Positions 35,490 through 45,655 are shown, numbered from the stretch's first letter. The stretch is DNA of 64,000 nt from Adiantum capillus-veneris (GCA_014529385.2 CM043944.1:80694384-80758383), one strand, 5' to 3'. Program-made: numbers and translations. Notes: generated by a model not told the origin, from the sequence alone.

Positions 35490-35764
35490 AAACAATGGCT
35501 TGTCCGAAAGGAACAAGATACTTCCTTATGAACAACACCTTGTACTGCGAGGGCAAAGACCAGATTCTCAGGCGAGTCCCAATCTCCAGTGAAATCACGG
35601 AGGTAACCTCACGTTGCCATGATGGTGTGTGCGGCGGCCACTTTGCTCTAGATATTACTAGTAGGAAGATTCTACATACAAAATTCTCTTAGCCTAGTCT
35701 GAACCCCTAGGGATGTGCATCATTGGTGTAAAACATGCAGAGCTTGTCAAGCATCCAGTGATCA
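35490..35764 (+). pseudogene. Integrase zinc-finger region of G, cut by the copia insertion
   Basis: LRRVPISSEI and CHDGVCGGHFALDIT followed by HHWCKTCRACQASSD form the H-H-C-C region. There is a stop near 35690 and a frame change. The frame is interrupted after ..SSD at the GATCA target duplication and resumes at 44189. Confidence 0.75.
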
Positions 35765-35897
35765 TGTTAAGTATGGAGCCCGATTTACCCTTGTAATTTT
35801 CTGTGGTAAAAATGCACATTTGTAAAACCCCCATTATGAGGAGAAGCCATCGTGTGTGAAGGAAAATCACTCGCCGGAAATAAAAAATTTCACGGCC
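35765..35897 (+). repeat. 5' LTR of copia C, first part
   Basis: Matches 43436-43570 up to TTTCACGGCCA, where the Penelope-like element starts. Confidence 0.9.
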
Positions 35898-36259
35898 AAC
35901 TACTTCTCCTTGCTCCTTTATACTCTCAAATCACACCCCCCCCGATGGGCACCTTACACCCAGTCTTGTACACTACACACTAGGTGCTGGATCACAAACT
36001 TTTTTGGAATCTAGTTCAACACTTTTTTTCGTGGTATTTTTAAACCCCTCCCTACCCTCTCCCCCCCCCTTTATTACTATTTAAGCTCCCCTAAATTTTA
36101 ACCCCTCCATTACACTTTTTGCTAACTAGACACCCTGAATATCACTCCATCGATACATTTTCTGAGAGATACAACCCCCTCATTTTGGACTCGACGCCCC
36201 CCCCCCCCCTTTTTCTTCCCTCCCACTTTATCTATATTTAGGCCCCAACCTATTTTTAT

Positions 36260-36282
36260 CCCCCCCCCCCCCCCCCCCCCCC
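36260..36282. repeat. Poly-C tract
   Basis: A run of about 23 C in the pLTR, absent from the downstream pLTR. Confidence 0.9.
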
Positions 36283-36448
36283 AGTAAAATTCAATCCATT
36301 ACTGCTTATCTTTGGGAGACTACACACTCTCTACCTCTAGGTAGGTAGGTAAACGCATAGCCCCTGCAAAGTACACCTTCCTTCTCCCCCCCCTCTTATA
36401 TAAAGAGCATCCTCTTCCCTTTTTCCTATTCATAACCCTCCCTACTAC

Positions 36449-36490
36449 TACCACTGATGAGCTCCTCAAAGGAGCGAAACGCGTTTGGTA
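36449..36490 (+). ncRNA. Hammerhead ribozyme, minimal Penelope type
   Basis: Self-cleaving RNA motif. Stem I is TACCA (36449-36453) with TGGTA (36486-36490). Core CTGATGA is 36454-36460. Stem II GCTCC/GGAGC (36461-36465 and 36471-36475) is closed by loop TCAAA. Core GAAA is 36476-36479, and stem III is ACGCGT (36479-36484). The predicted cut follows the GTT triplet at 36485. All conserved core bases are present. Stem III is a self-complementary 6-mer too short for a hairpin, so activity would need pairing of two motifs (dimer), as described for ribozymes of Penelope-like elements. Same strand as the RT gene. Confidence 0.85.
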
Positions 36491-36577
36491 CCCCATAGCC
36501 CACCCCCACCTCCCTTCCTTTTTGCTCAGAACATAGTGCTTTGCACGCTTAAGTATAATTATAGATTAGGGCCTTCT

Positions 36578-36689
36578 TGTCCAACCTCTTGGTTGCACTT
36601 GATTTTCAAAAAGCCCCCCCTCCTCCCTTATCTTTAGATTAACACTCAACGCTCTCTCCCTTCCATCTCTACCTCACCACCTTCTATCC
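36578..36689 (+). other. Leader between pLTR and RT frame
   Basis: Follows the pLTR beginning GGGCCTTCTTG. C-rich. No separate gene seen. Confidence 0.4.
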
Positions 36690-38607
36690 TATCCTTTTTC
36701 AACGGAGCTCCCCCCATCCCTCTTAGGAAACTTCCCACAAATAGAGGAAGAAAGAGGCATAAATTTTGGCTTCCACTCATTAACCCACACGCCTACAAAC
36801 TTACAGTTTTTGGTAAGCTCTCTTCATGCACCTTGGTCAATAACCCTTGTTCTAATTTTGTTCATAATCTCACCTCTCGTCCCCTCTCTATCGATGAAAA
36901 GAAATGCTTAGACTTAGGACTTAAATACATCCCCCCTCCCCCTAACCCCCCTACGGAACTCATTATCAAAGCCCGTGACTCCTTGGCAAGGAGACTACAA
37001 CTCAAAATGTTTTTTCAATCTTCTACGTCCAACAAACCTCCCCCTTACAAAACCCCTAACCCCTCTTGGATACCCCCCTCTTTAGATCCTACACTAGAGG
37101 GCATCACATCCCTTAACCTCGTTAATCTAAAAGATACACTTGCACACTACAAAACTTCCCACTCAAAATTTCCCAAATTTGTCAAGCGTGCCCTTAAAAC
37201 CCTGTCAACAGACTACACAAAAGTCATTAAACCGACGGATAAAAATTTAGGCCTTACCATCCTATCACGGGAATGGTATGAACAAGAATCCCTAAGACAA
37301 CTCAATGATCTCTCCACATACCAACCCCTCACCCCACCACCACATAATTACCTCGTCTCCTTACTCCACTCCATCACCCTCAAATACACGCTCCTCACCC
37401 TAGATGAAGCTACCTTTATCCTCACGCCACCCCATAAACCCTTCAAACCCTGTCCTATCCAATTTCTCCCTAAGTTACACAAACCCGTACTTGTAGCCTA
37501 TCCTATTTTCTCTTACCGGGGGTATCTATTTGAAAATGCTTCCAAATGGCTACACTTCCAACTTTATCATATCCTCCTTTCACAAAAACAACACCTTAAA
37601 GACTCACTATCCCTCATCATCGATCTCCACTCCAAGACTTCCCCCCCCCATTGTCTCCTTTTTACCTTTGATGTGACCTCCCTCTACCCTAGCATCCCTA
37701 GATTGAGGGACTCATAGCCCTCAGAAGCACCATTACTAATTTCTTCGACACCCCAAAAACAGAATTCATAATCTCACTTGCCACCCTTGTTCTATCACAC
37801 CATTATCTTTGCTTCAAAGATAAAGTGTGGAAGCAAATTAAAGGCACCGCAATGGGATCCAACTTCGCAGTGGTTTATGCTTGCCTTTTCTTCTGCCACC
37901 TAGAAAACCACTCTCTCCTTATCTCTAGCCTGAATCTAGCATATTACAAGAGATACATAGATGATGCCTTCGGGGTCTGGACAGGCACTCGTAAAGCACT
38001 TACCAAAGCTCTCGCTTCTTATGCCTTCCCTTTACAAGCACATATAGTGATCTCACCCATCGTATCCACTTTTGAAGCTACCATCCTAGATGTCCACTTC
38101 CACAAGGGACATACTTTCAACGTGTATGTTATCTTGGATTCCAACTGTTACCAAAAACCTCTCAACTCTTACCAATATATATCTTGGATCTCTTGGCACC
38201 CTCTCCACAAAAAATTAGCCTTTATCAAGATAGAACTTAGACGCTATATTATTAGGGAAAGAAATCCAGATGGATTCTATCGTTTGAGAGACCTCTTCTT
38301 CCTAAGGCCCCTTCATAGAGGCTACCCAAGAAACTTTCTCCTTAAAGTCTTTGGATTGATCACTTACAAGGAACGAACCAATCTCCTAACCAAAAGCCCA
38401 TCTCCAAAAAATCCTCCCCCTAACATCCTCAAACTCCCTTTTTCACCAGAAACTCGTAGACTAAACCCTACCCTAATAATTGGTAAGCCTATCTATACGG
38501 CTTGCAACCTCTCCCCTGTCCTTGCTCATCTTGACCAACCCATCGTATGTTGGACCAATGGTCAATACTTAGGCACTCTTCTAACCAAATCCAAAAACAA
38601 GATTTGA
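36690..38607 (+). pseudogene. Penelope-like reverse transcriptase, one frameshift
   Basis: The frame is open from about 36690 without an ATG near its start. Conserved pieces in order: KVIKPTDKNLGLTIL (N-terminal Penelope signature), FLPKLHKP (RT2), LLFTFDVTSLYPSIP (RT3, catalytic Asp), KQIKGTAMGSNFAVVYACLF (RT4), YYKRYIDDAFGVW (RT5, catalytic DD), and the thumb region. The C-terminal VCWTNGQYLGTLLTKSK resembles the RRPxNLRDLLVRAK tail of the family. A one-base shift near 37697 produces a stop at 37715; the reading resumes in another frame at EGLIALRSTITNFF. The tail ends at 38607, and the following ~195 bp encode no GIY-YIG (no Y..G followed by catalytic R/E pattern). All RT catalytic residues remain. 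Confidence 0.85.
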
Positions 38608-38802
38608 ACCAAACTTTACAAATGGATACTCTTTATACCCTACCCTAACTCTTACCGCTCATTTTTGCAGGTTGATTCTCACAAGCCTAAAGTTCATCGG
38701 CAACATAGACTCCTATCCAAAAAACCCCCTTTAATTTTTTGTCCTTGCATTCCACATTTTGTCTCATTGAATTGTACTCCTGGAACACCACTTTGTGAAT
38801 CA
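38608..38802 (+). other. Segment between RT stop and downstream pLTR
   Basis: A 74-codon frame (38665-38889) without recognised domain overlaps the pLTR. A TTTTTGCAG (38664-38672) resembles a splice acceptor. No endonuclease motif. Confidence 0.5.
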
Positions 38803-39308
38803 AACTACTTCCCCTTGCTCCTTTATACTCTCAAATCACACCCCCCCCCGATGGGCACCTTACACTCAGTCTTGTACACTACACACTAGGTGCTGGATCA
38901 CAAACTTTTTTGGAATCTAGTTCAACAAGTTTTTTCGCTGTATTTTTAAACCCCTCCCTACCCTCTCTCCTCCCCTTTATTACTATTTAAGCTCCCCTAA
39001 ATTTTAACCCCTCCATTACACTTTTTGCTAACTAGACAACCCTCAATATCACTCCATCGATACATTTTTTGAGAGATACAACCCCCTCATTTTGGACTCG
39101 ACGCTCCCCTCCTCCCCCCCCTCCCCTCTCTCTCCTATATAAAGAGCATCCTCTTCCCTTTTTCCTATTCATAACCCTCCCTACTACTACCACTGAGATG
39201 AGCTCCTTAAACGAGCGAAACGCGTTTGGTACCCCATAGCCCACCCCCACCTCCATTCCTTTTTGCTCCATAACATAGTGCTTCACATGCTTAAGTATAA
39301 TTATAAAT
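38803..39308 (+). repeat. Downstream pLTR of the Penelope-like element
   Basis: Matches 35898-36577 from AACTACTT to AATTATAAATTA but lacks the poly-C-rich middle. It carries the second, altered hammerhead. Confidence 0.85.
39188..39231 (+). ncRNA. Hammerhead ribozyme, degenerate copy
   Basis: Stems I (TACCA/TGGTA), GAAA and ACGCGT are kept. The core reads CTGAGATGA instead of CTGATGA (one-base insertion), and stem II has a C-C mismatch (GCTCC/CGAGC, loop TTAAA). Probably inactive. Confidence 0.75.
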
Positions 39309-39923
39309 TAACTTTTTTTCCCTTTGCCGGAATATTCCTTTTCGCCAAAATATTATGGCCGGACGACGGTTGAAAAGTGGTCGGAAAACGACTGATCGAT
39401 TGGTCGATGGCCGGTAGTCAATGGCCGGTGGTCGGAAGTCAATGGCCGGTGGCCGAATTCAATGGCAAGTGGTCAAATTCAAAAGCGGACTTGTCTTCTC
39501 AAGGGCGGCCACACATGGGCAGATTGGAGGGTTCGATTTGGCTTTATCTACACAAGGGCGGCTACACATGGCTGCCTCTCATGAGAGAGGGCAACCCTTT
39601 TGGCCTATAAAAGGCGGCAATTTCTACACACATTTCATAGTGTGAAGTTGATGCAACAAGGTGAGTGTGAGGTGGTGAGAGTGAAGCAAGGCAGGAGCTC
39701 TATTAAGGGTATATCCCTTTGTAAACTATTTCTTCTTTTGAAGTACTAAAGCCATTGAGTGGCTGCTTTCCCGTGGACGTAGCCCACATTGGGTGAACCA
39801 AGTATATCGTGTGTACTCTCTCTCTCTCTCTCTCTACTCTATAATCATGTGTGTGTGAAATCTATCTCTCTCCATTAAGCAATCTACGCAAATATCTATT
39901 TAGCTACGTCATATTTCCTAACA
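39309..39923 (+). repeat. 5' LTR of copia C, second part
   Basis: Resumes at CTTTTTTTCCC and matches the 3' LTR to the end TTTCCTAACA. A (CT)n run is at 39818-39834. Confidence 0.9.
39604..39612 (+). promoter_or_regulatory. TATA box of the copia LTR
   Basis: CTATAAAAG in the middle of the LTR, conserved in the 3' LTR at 43874-43882. It marks the probable U3/R boundary ~30 bp downstream. Confidence 0.6.
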
Positions 39924-39928
39924 ACAAC

Positions 39929-39940
39929 TGGTATCAGAGC
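39929..39940 (+). other. Primer binding site of copia C
   Basis: TGGTATCAGAGC, exact tRNA-iMet complement, 5 bp after the LTR end. Confidence 0.9.
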
Positions 39941-39990
39941 AAGATTTGCTCGTAGATAAATTATATCAAGGAAAGGATTCCTTGAATTGA

Positions 39991-40302
39991 GTGGGAGTTA
40001 TGGCGGAGGAAGGGAAGCTCAAGATTGAGAAGTTCAACGGCAAAAACTACCAACATTGGAAGATGCACATTGAAAACTATCTCTACCATAAGGACCTCTA
40101 TTTGCCACTAGGCGGTCTTGCAAAGAAGCCCGCAACGATGGCAGATGAAGCATGGATTGTCCTTGATCGAAAGGCACTGGGAACAATTTGGTTAAGCTTG
40201 GCGTCAATGGTGGCCTTCAACGTTTCAGAGATGAAGACCAGAGAGGACTTGATGAAGTCACTTGAGGACTTCTACGAGAAACCATCGGCATTTCCATGGT
40301 GA
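39991..40302 (+). pseudogene. Copia gag, truncated by internal deletion
   Basis: The open frame gives EKFNGKNYQHWKMHIENYLYHKDL, the start of UBN2/copia gag, and then AWIVLDRKALGTIWLSL. It ends after ~100 residues at a junction with protease sequence (FPW* then VKQDALILSLDNVSNSW about 20 bp on). The C-terminal half of gag with its CCHC knuckle is deleted. Confidence 0.8.
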
Positions 40303-40325
40303 ATCCCCCGGGGTGGCACGTAAAG

Positions 40326-40840
40326 TAGAGCAAGATGCTCTAATTCTCTCATTAGATAATGTGTCTAATTCTTGGATAGTAGATTCCGGGGCTTCATTCT
40401 ATGTGACACCACACAAGCAACATTTCTAAGATTACACCAAAGGTAATTTTGGGTATGTATACTTGGGAGATGATGAAGCTTGTGAGATTGTCGACAAAGG
40501 TACAGTTTCTGTCAAAACTACTAACGAAAATGAATGGAAGCTTAAAGATGTTAGGCATGTTCCTTCTCTTCAAAAAAACTTGACCTCTACAGGACAATTG
40601 GACGATGAAAGTTACAACATTGCATTCGGAAACAAACGATGGAAGATCTCAAAGGGATCTTTGGTGGTTGCCAAGGGAGAAAAGGTCGGTACACTTTACT
40701 TGTGTACTTTCAGCACGCAATCTTCAGCTTGTGCAGCAACTACAGAAGTTGACAGTGCGGTGTGGCACTACCAGCTTGGGCATATGAGTGCCAAAGGAAT
40801 GCAAATCCTTCAAACAAAGAAACTTCTGTCAGGTCTGTGA
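40326..40840 (+). pseudogene. Copia protease and pre-integrase region
   Basis: SWIVDSGASFYVTPH (about 40372-40415) has the intact aspartic protease DSGA motif. A stop follows near 40427. Then comes NEWKLKDVRHVPSLQKNLTS and the pre-integrase LWHYQLGHMSAKGMQIL with the first zinc-ligand His. The frame ends at 40838, where a shift separates it from the CEDCVYGK ligands. Confidence 0.8.
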
Positions 40841-41315
40841 AGATTGTGTTTATGGTAAACAAAAGAGGGTAAAATTTCAAAAATCAAGAAATGAACGAAG
40901 AAATAAAACACTTGAGTTGGTTCATTCTGATGTTTTGGGTCCTACAAGTACACCATCACTTGGTGGCTCATTGTACTATGTAACATTCATAGATGATGTG
41001 ACTAGAAAAACATGGGTTTATGTCATGAAGAATAAATCTGATGTATTTTCCATATTTCAAAGGTGGAAAGCCTTTGTGGAGAATGAAACAAGTACCAAGG
41101 TTAAATGCCTCAGATCCGACAAGGGAGGCAAATATTGCAGCCAAGCTTTTGAAAGATTTTGTGCTAGCAATGGCATTCGGAGACAAAGGACAATCCCAAG
41201 GACACCTCAACAAAATGGGATTTCGGAAAGGATGAATAGGATAATCATGGAGCGAGCACGAAGTATGTGGCTACATGCAGGCCTGCATGTGGCTACATGC
41301 AGGCCTACCACTTGA
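40830..41315 (+). pseudogene. Copia integrase core, N-terminal part
   Basis: CEDCVYGKQKRV ends the zinc finger. The catalytic triad is present: LVHSDVLGP (D), CLRSDKGGKY (D) and TPQQNGISERMNR (E). The frame then runs into a 22-bp duplication (41265-41308) that shifts it and causes termination at 41315. Confidence 0.85.
41265..41308. repeat. 22-bp tandem duplication breaking copia integrase
   Basis: ATGTGGCTACATGCAGGCCT plus two bases occurs twice back to back. The two overlapping frames both encode SMWLHAGL-like peptide, showing that the duplication is the cause of the frameshift. Confidence 0.9.
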
Positions 41316-42234
41316 GCTTTGGGCGGAAGCTTTAAGTACGTCTGTGTACTTAATCAACCGGTCACCCTCAACGGTATTGGATGGGGGAGTTCCAGAAGAG
41401 GCATGGATAGGTAAATCGGTGAATTATGCATTTCTCAAAGTGTTTGGGTGTGAGGCTTTCATGCACATAGATAGAAGCCTAAGATCAAAGCTAGATGCAA
41501 AGTCCAAAAATTGTTTCTTCATTGGCTATGGAGAAGGTGACTTTGGGTATCACCTATGGAATCCTGAAGATGGTAAAATCTTAAGGGATGTAATTTTTAA
41601 CGAGCAAAATATGTACAAAGATTACTTGGAAAGAAAACAAACAAAAGAAACAGGTGATGAGTACATGGAGCTTGAGAATGGTGAAGACTCAAGGACTACA
41701 AGCGGTGACAATGTGCAACAACATCAACCAAATGAGGAGCCTCAACCTATTCCTCGAAGATCTACAAGAGCAAGTAGACCTCCAGAAAGGTTTATTCCTT
41801 CCTTCAACCATCTCTTGATCTCATATTCTGGAGAGCTGGAATCATACGAAGAAGCTATACAACACGAATCCAAAGAAGAATGGATGAAAAGCATGCAAGT
41901 GGAGATGGACTTTCTACATCACAACCAAACATGGGAGTTGATTGAGTTGCCTAAAGGTAAGTGGGAGCTTCAAAACAAATGGGTGTACAAGCTGAAGGAA
42001 GAAGATGGTGGGAAGAAAAGGTACAAGTCTAGGCTTGTGGTAAAAGGGTTTTCTAAAAAAAAAGGTATTGACCTCAATGAAATATTTTCTTCTGTTGTAA
42101 AAATGAACTCAATTAGGCTTGTCTCAAGCCTTGTGGCTGCTCATGATTTAAATCTCGAGCAAATGGATGTAAATACGGCATTCCCTCACGATGACTTAGA
42201 GGAGGAAATCTACATGCTTCAACCAAAGGGGTAA
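41275..42234 (+). pseudogene. Copia integrase C-terminus and RT N-terminal half
   Basis: The frame continues LPLELWAEALSTSVYLINRSP..FGCEAF (integrase C-terminal) and ends at a stop near 42232. The RT part has EEWMKSMQVEMDFL, NKWVYKLKEE, YKSRLVVKGFSKKKGIDLNEIFSSVVK and the catalytic-region variant QMDVNTAFPHDDLEEEIYM (family usually KTAFLHGDL). Confidence 0.85.
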
Positions 42235-43372
42235 GGTACGGAGAAAATGGTTTGCAGATTTAAAGAAAAGCTTATATGTATTAAAGCAAGCATCAAGACA
42301 ATGGTACTTGAAGTTCGATCCATGGATGTTAGATCATGGATTTAGAAGTTGCAACTCAGATCATTGCGTCTACAGAAGAATTTGGGAGATGGGAAGTTCA
42401 TCATCCTAATGTTGTATGTTGATGACATGCTGATTGCAAGTGCTAACATGCAGGACATCAAAGACCTAAAAGAGGAGTTGTCTAAATTTTTTTCAATGAA
42501 AGATTTAGGTGCTGCAAAGAGGATACTTGGCATGAAAATATCAAGGGACATGACGAAGAAGACAATAAAGCTATCTCAAGAGGATTACATCAAAAAGGTA
42601 CTAGAAAGGTTTGCAATGAAATGCAAAACCAGTTTCTACACCTTTGGCTGGTCACTTTAAATTAACGAAGGATATGTGTCCAAAGACACAAGAGGAGATA
42701 GCCTATATGTCTAAAGTTCCATAGGCTGCATTGGTAGGTTCTCTAATGTATGCTGTGGTCTGGACAAGGCTAGATATTGCACATGGAGTGGGAGTTGTGA
42801 GTAGGTTCATGGACAACCCAGGTAAAGAACACTGGCAAGCTGTGAAGTGGATACTTAGGTATCTAAAAGGGACAACCACAAATGCTTTGTATTTTGGAGG
42901 AACCGATATTTTTCTAGAAAGGTATGCTGATGCAGATATGGCAGGTGACAAAGATACTTGATGGAGCACTACTCGCTATGTCTTCACGGTTGGAGGCACA
43001 GAAGTAAGCTGGGCTTCAAAGCTGCAGAAAGTGGTCTCACTTTCTACCACGGAAGTAGAGTATGTAGCAATGATGGAGGCAAGCAAAGAAATTATGTGGC
43101 TTCATAGATTCTTAGAAGAGCTTGGATTTAAATAAGACAATTGTGTCTTGTACAGTGATAGCCAAAGCGCTATCCATCTTGCAAAGAACACAGCCTTTCA
43201 TTCAAGGACAAAGCACATTGAGGTGAGATATCACTTCATACGCACTCTTTTGGAAGAGGGACAGCTAAAGCTAGGAAAGGTGCATACAAGTGAAAATCCT
43301 GCAGACATGTTTACAAAGGTGGTAAACAAGGAGAAGTTGAGCTTTCGCTCATCTTCAATCGGCATTCAAGGA
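42235..43372 (+). pseudogene. Copia RT C-terminal half and RNase H
   Basis: After a frame change, MLYVDDMLIA keeps the YVDD catalytic motif (about 42412-42440). Then follow FSMKDLGAAKRILGMKI, the RNase H pieces GSLMYAVVWTRLDIAHGVG, YADADMAGD, SLSTTEVEY and LYSDSQSAIHLAKN, and SRTKHIEVRYHFIR with ENPADMFTK. Stops or shifts occur near 42350, 42640, 42960 and 43135. The SRTKHIEVRYHFIR end is of the Tork/Tnt1-like type. Confidence 0.85.
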
Positions 43373-43424
43373 TAAGAAGCTAGGATGGAAAGCAGTCACA
43401 TGTTTGGTTTGGAGATCAGTCTCC

Positions 43425-43434
43425 AAGTGGGAGA
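43425..43434 (+). other. Polypurine tract of copia C
   Basis: AAGTGGGAGA directly before the 3' LTR. Confidence 0.7.
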
Positions 43435-43435
43435 T

Positions 43436-44188
43436 TGTTAAGTATGGAGCTTGATTTACCCCTTGTAATTTTCTGTGGTAAAAATGCACATTTGTAAAGC
43501 CCCCATTATGAGGAGAAGCCATTGTGCGTGAAGAAAAATCACTCGCCGGAAATAAAAATTTTCACGGCCAAAATTTAGGGGCAACTTTAACTTTTTTTCC
43601 CCCTTCGTCGGAATATTCCTTTTCGCCGAAATATTATGGCCGGACGGCGGTCGGAAAGTGGTCGAAAAATGACCGGTCGGTTGGTCGGTGGCCGGTAGTC
43701 AATGGCCGGTGTGGCTAGTGGTCGAAAGTCAATGGCCGATGGCCGAATTCAAAAGCGAACTTGTCTTCTCAAGGGCGGCCACACATGGGCGGATTGGAAG
43801 GTCCGATTTGGACTTATCTACACAAGGACAACTACACATGGCTACCTCTCATGAGAGAGGGCAGCCCTTTTGGCCTATAAAAGGAGTCCATTTCTACACA
43901 CATTTCATAGTGTGAAGTTGATGCAACAAGGTGAGTGTGAGGTGGTGAGAGTGAAGCAAGGCGGGAGCTCTATTAAGGGTATAATCCCTTTGTAAACTAC
44001 TTCTTCTTTTGAAGTACTAAAGCCATTGAGTGGTTGCTTTCCCATGGACGTAGCCCACATTGGGTGAACCACGTATATCGTGTGTACCCTCTCTCTCTCT
44101 ACTCTATAATCTCCTGTGTGTGAAATCTATCTCTCTTCATTAAGTAATCTACTCAAATATCTATTTAGCTATGTCATATTTCCTAACA
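43436..44188 (+). repeat. 3' LTR of copia C
   Basis: 753 bp, TGTTAAGTATGGAGC to TTTCCTAACA. It keeps the bases AAATTTAGGGGCAACT that the Penelope insertion replaced in the 5' LTR. Confidence 0.95.
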
Positions 44189-44193
44189 GATCA

Positions 44194-45110
44194 AACACTA
44201 ACTTATGAGCCACAGACTCCTATCATCTCATATGGCCCATTTGAGAAGTGGGGAATAGATGCAATTGGTCCTTTACCAAGGGTCCAATCAGGTAAACTGT
44301 ACATTCTAGTTGGTGTAGACTACATGACCCGATGGGCGGAAGCAGCAACCACCACACACATTACAGCCCAAGAAGTTGCAAAGTTCATATTTGAGCACAT
44401 TTGTTGCCGCTTTGGCACACCTCTGGAGATAATATCTCATAAAGGGCCAATTTTCAGAGGCGACTTGGTGGGAGAACTGATGAAAAAGCTGGGCATCACA
44501 CGCCGACACTCAACTCCGTACTATCCATAGTACAATGGTCTAGTGGAAAAGGTAAACGACATGATCTGTAAAATCATCACAGAGCAAGTGAATAACCACA
44601 CGAGTCATTGGGATAAGCATCTCATGGCCTCTCTTTGGGCCTACTGCACGACATTCCGAACATCACTAGGTTTCACCCCTTTCCATCTGGTATATGGAAA
44701 AGAGGCCATTCTACCCATCGAGGTGCAGATAGCCAGCTTGCGAGTCATGGCTAGCCAGTTACAGTGCCCAATTGCCGATCTCCACAACCACATCTTGGAT
44801 CTAGAAAGGCTTCAATTAGAGAGGGAAGATGCCATCAAATACTATGTGACGCAAGGAGAACGACGCCGAGTCACATTCAATCAAGGGCTGAAGGAAAAGG
44901 GTATGAAGAAAGGAATGTTAGTATTGAGATATGACAACAGATTCGACACTAGGAAGGCGATACGCCAATGGTAGCTACAAATTGATCATCAAAAGGCGAT
45001 ACGCCAATGGTAGCTACAAATTAATGGAAGCAGATGGTCGAATTCACAAGACTAGAGTCAATGTATGGAGGCTTAAAAGGTATTTCTTAAGGTTTTGATC
45101 TGGAGTTTAT
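44194..45110 (+). pseudogene. Integrase core and C-terminus of element G
   Basis: Resumes after GATCA. KWGIDAIGPLP and LVGVDYMTRWAEA contain the first Asp. EIISHKGPIF has His where the second catalytic Asp is expected. A TAG interrupts PYYP.YNGLVEKVND, which holds the Glu. LWAYCTTFRTSLGFTPFHLVYGKEAILPIE follows. A ~29-bp tandem duplication near 44958-45010 disrupts the C-terminal SH3-like part. Inactive. Confidence 0.85.
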
Positions 45111-45193
45111 GGTAGATATTCCAGAGGAGAGAGAACCCTCCAACTCCACTGCTAGAGAATCAGAAGCAAAGCTAGAGGCATGAATGCCTCTAG

Positions 45194-45211
45194 CCAAAAG
45201 GGGAGGGCTAT
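45194..45211 (+). other. Polypurine tract of G
   Basis: CCAAAAGGGGAGGGCTAT immediately precedes the 3' LTR. Confidence 0.75.
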
Positions 45212-45570
45212 TGATAGCCGGTTTTCAAAGCTCAAAAAATATTAAAAAAAGAGAAAAAAATCGCTTCTTTTTCCCTCTATTCGAAGCACATGCGACATGG
45301 CCGATAGCCCCATCAATGCCTTGGTCGATCTAAGTGCCACAACTGGCCCATTTCTAAGCGAAGGCTGCAACTCGGAGCGTAGATCGCCCTCATGGCCTCC
45401 AACACCTTGAAAAAAATGTTGCACGACCTTCGGACATGGGTCCTAACCCCAAAAGGGAGCCTTATCAAGATTTTATAAAAAAATGTTTTTTTTCCACAGC
45501 AAGCAGGGCCGCCACGCTACCACCCTCCCCCTCCCCCCCTTGCTTGGCGCCACCACCCTAGGCCACCACT

Positions 45571-45574
<4 letters not shown>

Positions 45575-45652
<78 letters not shown>
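45575..45652. repeat. (CT)n microsatellite in G 3' LTR
   Basis: About 39 CT units. Confidence 0.95.

Positions 45653-45655
<3 letters not shown>

Larger units (their letters stand above)
35898..36577 (+). repeat. Upstream pLTR of the Penelope-like element
   Basis: Starts AACTACTTCTCCTTGCTCC and ends AATTATAGATTA. The downstream copy lacks ~170 bp around the poly-C tracts but otherwise matches closely. It contains the hammerhead core at 36449-36490 and a TATATAAAG just upstream (about 36398-36406). Confidence 0.85.
35898..39308 (+). mobile_element. Penelope-like retroelement, endonuclease-deficient type, with pLTRs
   Basis: Direct repeats (35898-36577 and 38803-39308) flank a single RT gene, the pseudo-LTR layout known for Penelope-like elements. 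It is embedded in the copia 5' LTR. Compared with the intact 3' LTR, about 16 bp of target (AAATTTAGGGGCAACT) are missing and no target duplication is seen. RT motifs are of the Penelope type, and no GIY-YIG domain is found after RT. Hammerhead ribozyme sequences lie in both repeats. C-rich tracts are frequent (36189-36208 and 36260-36282). It is the youngest layer of the nest. Confidence 0.85.
35765..44188 (+). mobile_element. Ty1/copia element C, inserted in G
   Basis: LTRs of about 750 bp (TGTTAAGTATGG to TTTCCTAACA) lie at 35765-39923 (interrupted by the Penelope-like element) and 43436-44188. A perfect target duplication GATCA flanks it (35760-35764 and 44189-44193). The primer site, TATA boxes and polypurine tract are present. 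Domain order gag, protease, integrase, RT, RNase H defines Ty1/copia. A gag deletion plus several stops and shifts inactivate it. Confidence 0.95.

Noticed and set aside
36189-36208. Telomere-repeat array in the Penelope pLTR
   Set aside because: The tract is poly-C; only isolated CCCCTAAA or TTAGGG words occur, not tandem telomere units.
38608-38889. Possible GIY-YIG endonuclease after the Penelope RT
   Set aside because: Looked for the GIY..YIG pattern and catalytic Arg/Glu in all plus frames; only an unrelated 74-codon frame overlapping the pLTR is present.
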